Shown piece after piece: positions 1-5,132 of a stretch of 5,132 bases of DNA. This DNA comes from Nitrospira sp. Lineage in GTDB: Bacteria > Nitrospirota > Nitrospiria > Nitrospirales > Nitrospiraceae. Location of the stretch: the NCBI GenBank assembly GCA_015904045.1, contig JABMDG010000085.1, positions 1 to 5,132 of the forward strand, given 5' to 3'. The translations under genes and the position numbers were made by a program. The notes under the pieces were generated by a model. The model saw only the letters and a list, made by a program, of their open reading frames with translations. It had not been told where the DNA came from and did no database searches. How positions within the stretch are numbered: position 1 is the stretch's first letter; each line of letters starts with the position of its first letter.

Positions 1-3000
1 CGATGACTTGGCCAGGGCATCCATGTCTGCTTCCTCTTCGAAGCACTCGGGGTCCATCTCGTCTTTTTTCATCGAATCCATCCGCAGGTCTTCTTCCTTC
101 ACCTGCGCCAGGTCATAGCGATCCAAATACGTGACCGCCAATTCCCGAAAAATATAATCGATGATGGACGTCGACATCTTGATGCGGTCGTTCAACTTCA
201 CCGGCCCGTTGGGCTCGAATCTGGTAAAGACGAACGCTTCGACGAATTCCTCCAGCGGCACGCCATGTTGCAGGCCGAGAGAAATGGCGATCGCAAAACA
301 ATTCATGAGACTTCGGAAGGCTGCGCCTTCCTTGTGCATATCCAGGAAAATTTCTCCGACCGTGCCATCCTCATATTCGCCGGTACGGAGATACAACTTG
401 TGTCCCCCGACGATCGCTTTCTGCGTATATCCATTGCGCCTGCTCGGCAACGGCCGCCGTTTGGCGAGATAGCGAACGAGCACGCGCTCGGCGACTTTCT
501 CCGCCATCGCCACGACATCGCTCACAGCCTCGACCGTCTTGCCGCTGTCGGTTGACGCGCTCAACGGCTGGCTGAGCTTTGACCCGTCACGGTAGAGGGC
601 CACCGCCTTGACCATGCTCTTCCAGGCCAACAGATACGCAGCCTTGACGTCTTCCAATGTGGCATCGGCCGGCATATTGATGGTCTTGCTGATTGCGCCG
701 CTGACGAACGGCTGCGCCGCGGCCATCATACGGATATGGGCGTCGACAGCAATCGAACGTTGTCCGATGCGGCCGCATCGGTTGGCACAGTCGAACACCG
801 GAAGATGCTCGGCCTTCAGATGCGGCGCCCCTTCCACGGTCATCGTGCCGCAGCAGAAATCATTTGCAGCGGCGATTTCTTCCTGCGTGAAGCCGAGCGC
901 CTTGAGCATATTGAAGTTGGCTTCGTTCAATTGCGCCTGGGTGAATCCCAATTTGCTCAAACAAAAGTCTTCTCCGAACGTGAATTTGTTGAACACGAAC
1001 TGGATTTCAAAAGCCTGGGCCAGGCTGCCTTCCAATCGCGCCAGGGCCGCGTCATCGAAGCCTTTGAGACGCAAGGACTCGTGATTGATGAACGGCGCAT
1101 CCTTCAGTGTTTGCGCGCCGACGCAATAGCGCACGATGTCCTGCGCCTGCTCATCCGTATACCCCAGCGTCGACAAGGCAGCGGGCAGGCTTTGGTTGAT
1201 GATCTTGAAGTATCCCCCGCCGGCCAGCTTCTTGAACTTCACGAGCGCAAAATCCGGTTCGATGCCGGTGGTATCGCAATCCATGACCAGCCCGATCGTG
1301 CCGGTCGGAGCGATGACCGTTACCTGCGCATTGCGATATCCATAGGCCGTCCCCAGTTCGAGCGCATGATCCCATGCCCGCCTGGCGGCAAGGAGCAGGT
1401 CGGGCGGGCAATGTTCCGGCTGAATCCCGGCCGGAACGATCGTGAGCCCTTCGTATTCTTCGCGAGGAACATTGTAGGCCGCCCGGCGATGATTGCGGAT
1501 CACCCGGAGCATGTGATCATGGTTTTTTGCGTAACCGGGAAACGGCGACAACTCAGCGGCCATTTCAGCGGAAGCGCTGTAGGATTCGCCGGTCATGATG
1601 GAAGTCACAGCGCCGCAGATCGCCAGGGCCTTGGGTGAATCGTACGGGATCCCCTGGCGCATGAGGACCGTGCCCATGTTGGCATACCCCAATCCCAGCG
1701 TGCGGAATTCGTAGCTTTTCTCGGCGATCGACCGGCTCGGGAACGACGCCATCAAGACGCTGATTTCCAATGCAATCGTCCACAATCGCACGGCGTGCCG
1801 AAAATGTTCCAATTCAAATTGGCCGTCGGACGCATAGAACGTCGCAAGATTGAGCGACGCCAGATTGCAAGCCGTGTCATCCAAAAACATGTACTCCGAG
1901 CAGGGGTTCGACGCATTGATGCGCCCGTCGCCCGGACAGGTGTGCCATTCATTGATCGTGGTGTCGTATTGGGTCCCGGGGTCGGCGCAAATCCACGCCG
2001 CCCACGCGATCCGATCCCAGAGGTCACGGGCCTTGACGGTCTTGCAGGCCTTGCCGTCGATACGTCGTTTCAATTGCCAATCGCCGTCAGCCTCAAGCAC
2101 GGAGAAAAACTGATTGGGAATTCTGACACTGTTGTTCGAATTCTGCCCGGACACGGTTTGATAAGCCTTACCGTCCCAATTGGTGTCATATTCGTGAAAG
2201 ACAAAGTGTGTGAAGCCCTGCTGCGCATAGGAAAACATCCGTTGGATATAGGCTTCCGGCACCATGTCCCGCCGGGCCGACGCCAGAGCTTCCCGCAGCA
2301 CCGAATTCGTCTTGTGGTCGAGATCGAGCTTTATGCTGCCCTCGCCGTCGACCATATGGCAGGCCTTCAGAACAGCATTTAACCGCTGGGCGCAGATCTT
2401 TGACCCGGTCACCATCGCCGCGACCTTCTGCTCCTCGACGACTTTCCATTCGATGAACTCTTCGATATCGGGATGATCCAGGTCCAGGCAGACCATCTTG
2501 GCGGCGCGCCTGGTCGTTCCACCGGATTTGATGGCGCCGGCAGCCCGATCGCCGATCCTCAGGAAGGACATGAGGCCGGAAGATCTTCCTCCGCCGGAGA
2601 GTCCTTCCCCATCGCCACGCAATCGTGAAAAGTTCGTGCCGGTTCCGGACCCGTACTTGAATAACCTCGCCTCACGAATCCAGAGATCCATGATCCCGTT
2701 TTCATTGACAAGGTCGTCTTCAACCGATTGTATAAAACAGGCGTGCGGCTGGGGATGTTCGAACGCATTCGAGGCTTTGGCAACCTCTTGGGTCTTAGGA
2801 TCGACGTAGTAGTGCCCCTGCGCAGGCCCGGACAATCCATAGGCATAATGCAGTCCCGTGTTGAACCATTGCGGAGAGTTCGGAGCTGCCATCTGGCGGG
2901 CGAGCATGTAACACATTTCATCGTGGAAGGCTTCGGAATCTTCGGATGTCTTAAAATAGCCGTAGGACTTGCCCCAATGCGTCCAGCACCCGGCCATTCG

Positions 3001-3306
3001 CTCGAAGACCTGGCGGGCATCACGTTCTCCGCCGAGAACCGGTTTGCCGTCAGAGCCTGTCAGCGGCTGTCCATTCTGATCCCGCTGTGGAACTCCGGCT
3101 TTCCGGAAGTACTTTTGAGCCAAAATATCGATAGCCAGTTGAGACCATTGATCGGGAACATCGATATTGTCGAGCTTGAACACGGTCGATCCGTCCGGAT
3201 TGCGAATCTCGGACGACCGATTGCGAATCTCGGACGATCGCTTTACGAAGGTCATACCGTCATAGGGGCTCTGGCCGCGACGGGTAAATCTACGTTCAAT
3301 CCTCAC
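1..3306 (-). CDS. nrdJ: Adenosylcobalamin-dependent (class II) ribonucleotide reductase, 3' end outside window
   Basis: It reduces ribonucleotides to deoxyribonucleotides in the cytoplasm, using adenosylcobalamin to form the active-site thiyl radical, so it needs neither oxygen nor a small radical subunit. The frame is open for 1102 codons from a GTG start to the window edge. Seen in it: redox cysteine C190 (PHACFIQ); radical motif NPCSE with N467, C469 and E471; second redox cysteine C480 (ACNLASLNL); phosphate-binding loop APTGTIG from 666; DCANRCG with C840 and C844; AISKTINMP ending at 879; and a TSCPD-like C-terminal domain at about 965-1035. The 11-residue spacing from C469 to C480 matches, from memory, Thermotoga maritima NrdJ (C322, C333). 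The length and C-terminal part point to the long form of about 1100-1250 residues. The terminal Cys-rich tail that re-reduces the active site should lie just outside the window. No N-terminal ATP-cone is seen. GTG is preferred because AAGGAGG stands 6 nt upstream; the first in-frame ATG is codon 18, inside the conserved N-terminus. Residues 23-36 are a duplicated heptapeptide. Confidence 0.97.
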   Translation of the reverse strand, partial: MRIERRFTRRGQSPYDGMTFVKRSSEIRNRSSEIRNPDGSTVFKLDNIDVPDQWSQLAIDILAQKYFRKAGVPQRDQNGQPLTGSDGKPVLGGERDARQVFERMAGCWTHWGKSYGYFKTSEDSEAFHDEMCYMLARQMAAPNSPQWFNTGLHYAYGLSGPAQGHYYVDPKTQEVAKASNAFEHPQPHACFIQSVEDDLVNENGIMDLWIREARLFKYGSGTGTNFSRLRGDGEGLSGGGRSSGLMSFLRIGDRAAGAIKSGGTTRRAAKMVCLDLDHPDIEEFIEWKVVEEQKVAAMVTGSKICAQRLNAVLKACHMVDGEGSIKLDLDHKTNSVLREALASARRDMVPEAYIQRMFSYAQQGFTHFVFHEYDTNWDGKAYQTVSGQNSNNSVRIPNQFFSVLEADGDWQLKRRIDGKACKTVKARDLWDRIAWAAWICADPGTQYDTTINEWHTCPGDGRINASNPCSEYMFLDDTACNLASLNLATFYASDGQFELEHFRHAVRLWTIALEISVLMASFPSRSIAEKSYEFRTLGLGYANMGTVLMRQGIPYDSPKALAICGAVTSIMTGESYSASAEMAAELSPFPGYAKNHDHMLRVIRNHRRAAYNVPREEYEGLTIVPAGIQPEHCPPDLLLAARRAWDHALELGTAYGYRNAQVTVIAPTGTIGLVMDCDTTGIEPDFALVKFKKLAGGGYFKIINQSLPAALSTLGYTDEQAQDIVRYCVGAQTLKDAPFINHESLRLKGFDDAALARLEGSLAQAFEIQFVFNKFTFGEDFCLSKLGFTQAQLNEANFNMLKALGFTQEEIAAANDFCCGTMTVEGAPHLKAEHLPVFDCANRCGRIGQRSIAVDAHIRMMAAAQPFVSGAISKTINMPADATLEDVKAAYLLAWKSMVKAVALYRDGSKLSQPLSASTDSGKTVEAVSDVVAMAEKVAERVLVRYLAKRRPLPSRRNGYTQKAIVGGHKLYLRTGEYEDGTVGEIFLDMHKEGAAFRSLMNCFAIAISLGLQHGVPLEEFVEAFVFTRFEPNGPVKLNDRIKMSTSIIDYIFRELAVTYLDRYDLAQVKEEDLRMDSMKKDEMDPECFEEEADMDALAKSS
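3199..3240 (-). repeat. 21-bp in-frame tandem duplication inside nrdJ
   Basis: Two adjacent 21-bp units, 3199-3219 and 3220-3240, match at 20 of 21 positions. The only difference is c at 3217 against t at 3238. On the coding strand this is CGG against CGA, so both copies encode RSSEIRN (residues 30-36 and 23-29). From memory of the family, relatives have a single [12 protein letters not shown] segment here, so one copy looks like an insertion in the N-terminal region, far from the catalytic residues. The silent difference suggests either that the duplication is not brand new or that a substitution followed it. Confidence 0.95.
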
Positions 3307-3312
3307 AGTAGC

Positions 3313-3319
3313 CCTCCTT
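3313..3319 (-). promoter_or_regulatory. Ribosome binding site of nrdJ
   Basis: The minus strand reads AAGGAGG followed by a 6-nt spacer and GTG at 3306-3304. This near-perfect Shine-Dalgarno sequence decides the GTG start over the downstream in-frame ATG at codon 18. Confidence 0.9.
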
Positions 3320-3424
3320 CCAGAGGCAGCATAGAAACCATCAGCTTAGACCTTACAAAATTGGGAAACGCTCATACGGACACCGGCGGTGCCTGCTGTA
3401 AAACAATCGGCGCCGATCAGGATG

Positions 3425-3440
3425 TGACTACATATAGCTA
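3425..3440 (-). promoter_or_regulatory. Candidate NrdR box, promoter-proximal
   Basis: The plus strand reads TGACTACATATAGCTA, matching the NrdR consensus at 10 of 16 positions with the core CTAcATATAG nearly intact. Alone it would be weak. It gains weight from lying exactly 32 bp (about three helical turns) from the stronger box, leaving a 16-bp linker, and from covering the predicted -10. Paired boxes at whole-turn spacing are the usual NrdR operator form. Confidence 0.6.
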
Positions 3441-3457
3441 TGAGGATATTTTGTCAA
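3429..3457 (-). promoter_or_regulatory. Putative sigma-70-type promoter of nrdJ
   Basis: On the minus strand a perfect -35 hexamer TTGACA lies at 3457-3452. A -10 candidate follows: TATGTA at 3434-3429 with a 17-nt spacer, or TATATG at 3436-3431 with a 15-nt spacer. Both -10 options are weak, each trading spacing against sequence match. Transcription would start near 3422, giving a leader of about 115 nt before the nrdJ GTG. The two NrdR-like boxes overlap these elements, which supports a real promoter here. Confidence 0.6.
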
Positions 3458-3472
3458 CACTAAATGTTGTGG
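3457..3472 (-). promoter_or_regulatory. Candidate NrdR box, promoter-distal
   Basis: The plus strand reads ACACTAAATGTTGTGG, which matches the published NrdR consensus acaCwAtATaTwGtgt at 13 of 16 positions. NrdR is an ATP-cone, zinc-ribbon repressor that senses the deoxynucleotide to ATP balance and represses ribonucleotide reductase genes. The box abuts the -35 hexamer, sharing one base with it. Its partner starts 32 bp away on the -10 side. The nrdR gene itself is not in the window. Confidence 0.7.
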
Positions 3473-3574
3473 TCGGGCTGGGGAATGTGAGGGAAAGCTG
3501 TGGATAGTCGAGAATCGTATCCCGGAGCCGCATCTCACCCTCAGACAGGCGAGTTATCCCCAGAAATGGGATTG
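3473..3574. other. Intergenic spacer between nrdJ operator and upstream transcript end
   Basis: No gene or RNA is seen here. It holds two 9-mers one base away from the DnaA-box form TTATCCACA (at 3499-3507, reverse orientation, and 3554-3562) and a short CCCA-GAAA-TGGG hairpin near 3559-3570 without a T-run. None of these can be called functional from sequence alone. Confidence 0.5.
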
Positions 3575-3600
3575 AAATAGGCTCAAGAATCGGCCTTTTT
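3575..3600 (-). terminator. Possible weak terminator after the DUF4359-like gene
   Basis: Arms at 3575-3582 and 3593-3600 pair over 8 positions with one A-A mismatch around a 10-nt loop. The hairpin begins 16 nt past the stop codon of the 3617-3988 gene. Read on the minus strand the tail is only ATTTC-like, which is weak. The better T-run (five T at 3596-3600) is on the plus strand, where no gene needs it. With only three G-C pairs this is a tentative call. Confidence 0.3.
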
Positions 3601-3616
3601 GCTTCAACCTTCAGTA

Positions 3617-3988
3617 TTAAAAAGCCATCCGTCCGATTTTTAACGTTGTTTCCTCCAGGCCTTTGATCGGAATGAACCGGCCACCGATCCCAAGTACGAC
3701 GACCTTCGCATCGGCTATCTGAGTCTCGTATTGGCTTACCAACCCCCAGTTACGCCGAACGGTAGCCGGCCGCACAACGCCTGAAATTAGCTTCTTGCTC
3801 TGGGAACGAAAGACGTCCCGAATGAGTTGCTGCTCTCGAGAGGGTGTCTGTTGGTCCATTCGATCGATCGCCCGACCCAATTCCTGTTCGACAAATTGCA
3901 AGTAGTCGTCCATCGTCGGATTCGACAAGGCGAGGCCGACCGCCCCGGCAAGCGTCAACACTATGATGGCCAACCGAACAAGACTCAT
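3617..3988 (-). CDS. DUF4359-like small protein with N-terminal hydrophobic segment
   Basis: This 123-residue protein has no known biochemical function. Residues about 6-21 form a hydrophobic stretch after a short start with R5, fitting a signal peptide or an N-terminal membrane anchor. No lipobox cysteine follows. The stretch leads into SNPTMDDYLQF (from 22), then a helical, charged middle, a basic segment KKLISGVVRPATVRR, and a C-terminal part with NWGLVSQYET and GIGGRFIPI. The pattern hydrophobic N-terminus, NP..DY, then NWGL.S.YET and a GRF.P end recalls the DUF4359 family; this is from memory and is the least secure part of the call. The ATG has AAGGAG 4 nt upstream. It starts 22 nt after the ampG stop in the same direction, so co-transcription is likely, with a cell-envelope role possible but unproven. 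Confidence 0.8.
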   Translation of the reverse strand: MSLVRLAIIVLTLAGAVGLALSNPTMDDYLQFVEQELGRAIDRMDQQTPSREQQLIRDVFRSQSKKLISGVVRPATVRRNWGLVSQYETQIADAKVVVLGIGGRFIPIKGLEETTLKIGRMAF

Positions 3989-4010
3989 GACGCTCCTTTA
4001 CCAGGCAGAC

Positions 4011-5132
4011 TCATGCCGCAGGCGAGAACGCCGGCGTCCGCTCCTTCTGCTCTTGCTCGATACGGTGCCGTAGACTCCACACCGCCAAGATTCCCGGCAA
4101 GGCCACTACAAGCGTCAAGACGAAGAACTGCGTCCATCCCACTGCATCAACGATCTCCGCCGAGGGGCGGCCGGCAAATACCCGCCCCAACGCCTCCAGT
4201 GAAGACAACAGCGCAAATTGGGTGGCCGTATACCGCGGATCGCACAGCGACATGACCAACGCAACAAATGCAGCCGTGCCCATTCCTCCTGTCACATTTT
4301 CAATCACGATCGCCGTCATCAGCATTGCCGAACTCTTTCCCGCCATGGCCAGCAGGGCAAAGCCGAGATTTGAGACGGCCTGTAACAGACCGAAGATCAG
4401 CAGTGACGGCACAAGCCCGGTCCGGGTCATCATGACGCCTCCGATCAATGCGCCGAAGAGTGTCGCGAAAACTCCGATGCCTTTTGCTGCTCCGACGTCC
4501 GTGACCGAGAACCCCACTCCTCCGATCAGAAATGCCGTTTGCAATGAAGATGCAAAGGCATCCCCGAGTTTGTACAGGACGATGACGGCCAAAAACCCGA
4601 TCGCCTGGGGCCTTGAAAAAAACTCCCGGAGCGGCGCTCCGACAGCCTCGGCAAGACTCTTGGGCGGATCGGCGACACGGGTCGGCTCGGGACTCAACAG
4701 AATGGCCGAAAGCCCCGCCATCATCACGGCCGCCATTGCAAGATACGTTGCTTGCCAGCCCACATAATCCGCCAACACCAGCGCACCGGCGCCGGCTGCC
4801 AAGAGAGCGACGCGATACCCATTGACCCACACAGCCGCGCCTAAGCCACGTTCGTGCGGATGCAGCGTATCCGTGCGATAGGCATCAAAGACGATGTCCA
4901 GTGATGCAGAGAGAAACGCGACCAGAAGTGCGAACGCAGCTAACTGTTCCGGATGTGCACGCGGACTGGTCAACGCCATCAGCCCCAGTCCGACCGCAAC
5001 GCACAGTTGAGTCAGCATCATCCAGCCACGCCGCCGCCCAAGCCAGGGCGGCACGATCCGATCCATAAGCGGGGCCCAGAGGAATTTCAACGTATAGGGA
5101 AGACCAACCAGTGTGAAAATACCGATCGTCTT
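4011..5132 (-). CDS. ampG: AmpG-type muropeptide permease (MFS), 5' end outside window
   Basis: AmpG imports GlcNAc-1,6-anhydro-MurNAc and its peptides across the inner membrane for cell-wall recycling. The visible 373 codons are open to the window edge, with no start inside; the missing N-terminus is probably about 40-50 residues with the first membrane segment. Signatures in visible numbering: GLPYTLKFLWAPLMDR (10-25), GRRRGW (32-37), DIVFDAYRTD (79-88), NGYR (104-107), KLGD (188-191), and near the end NVTGGMGTAAFVALVMSLCDPRY in pieces typical of AmpG. About ten hydrophobic membrane-spanning segments alternate with short loops, and a hydrophilic tail ends in FSPAA. From memory, E. coli AmpG has SASQDIVFDA where this protein has SASLDIVFDA. 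E. coli AmpG is longer (about 490 residues, extra segments); this one resembles the shorter 12-segment versions. A general MFS transporter of other substrate is the alternative, less likely given the motif match. Confidence 0.9.
   Translation of the reverse strand, partial: KTIGIFTLVGLPYTLKFLWAPLMDRIVPPWLGRRRGWMMLTQLCVAVGLGLMALTSPRAHPEQLAAFALLVAFLSASLDIVFDAYRTDTLHPHERGLGAAVWVNGYRVALLAAGAGALVLADYVGWQATYLAMAAVMMAGLSAILLSPEPTRVADPPKSLAEAVGAPLREFFSRPQAIGFLAVIVLYKLGDAFASSLQTAFLIGGVGFSVTDVGAAKGIGVFATLFGALIGGVMMTRTGLVPSLLIFGLLQAVSNLGFALLAMAGKSSAMLMTAIVIENVTGGMGTAAFVALVMSLCDPRYTATQFALLSSLEALGRVFAGRPSAEIVDAVGWTQFFVLTLVVALPGILAVWSLRHRIEQEQKERTPAFSPAA

Noticed and set aside
736..1638. 300-codon plus-strand open frame
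   Set aside because: It lies wholly opposite nrdJ, whose minus-strand frame is unmistakable by motifs. The translation resembles no family I know and is explained by the codon bias of the opposite strand.
1..3306. Intein or frameshift in nrdJ
   Set aside because: Ribonucleotide reductases often host inteins, but the segments around C190, NPCSE, APTGT and ISKT read continuously without insertion or frame change.
3346..3375. 9-codon leader ORF MSVSQFCKV on the minus strand
   Set aside because: There is no ribosome binding site, no link to the nrdJ start and no regulatory codon run.
3406..3417. 12-bp perfect palindrome ATCGGCGCCGAT just downstream of the predicted transcription start
   Set aside because: It is a single short GC-rich palindrome with no flanking extension and no second copy in the gap. 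It could be an operator but chance is adequate.
3307..3420. Cobalamin riboswitch in the nrdJ leader
   Set aside because: No B12-box-like sequence is present in the roughly 115-nt leader, which is also shorter than a usual cobalamin riboswitch.
2728..3507. 259-codon plus-strand open frame crossing the nrdJ start, its leader and its promoter
   Set aside because: Most of it is antisense to conserved NrdJ sequence, and the remainder passes through the putative operators. No family resemblance is seen.
3559..3570. CCCA-GAAA-TGGG hairpin
   Set aside because: The stem is only four base pairs, with no T-run on either strand, so it does not qualify as a terminator or RNA element.

Overview
The window is a housekeeping stretch of a bacterial chromosome of moderately high GC, with all recognisable genes on the minus strand. 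From right to left it holds a partial AmpG-type muropeptide permease (4011-5132, 5' end outside the window), a small DUF4359-like membrane-anchored or exported protein (3617-3988), a regulatory gap of about 310 bases, and most of a long adenosylcobalamin-dependent class II ribonucleotide reductase, nrdJ (1-3306, 3' end outside the window).

The protein sequences and base composition recall Nitrospira/Nitrospirota or a neighbouring environmental lineage. This is an impression from family resemblance; no marker gene in the window settles it.

AmpG and the DUF4359-like gene are 22 bases apart in the same orientation and probably share a transcript whose promoter lies right of the window. nrdJ appears to be a separate unit with its own promoter. 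About 120-165 bases upstream of its GTG start are two NrdR-box-like palindromes exactly 32 bp apart. They lie on a perfect -35 hexamer (TTGACA) and a weaker -10. This is the layout expected for repression by the deoxynucleotide-sensing regulator NrdR. No B12 riboswitch signature is visible.

The most distinctive local feature is a 21-bp in-frame tandem duplication near the 5' end of nrdJ, which doubles the heptapeptide RSSEIRN. All catalytic and redox cysteines expected in the visible part of NrdJ are present, and no intein interrupts it. I see no mobile element, CRISPR array, RNA gene or novel multi-gene system. The long plus-strand open frames lie opposite nrdJ and look like shadows of its codon use.
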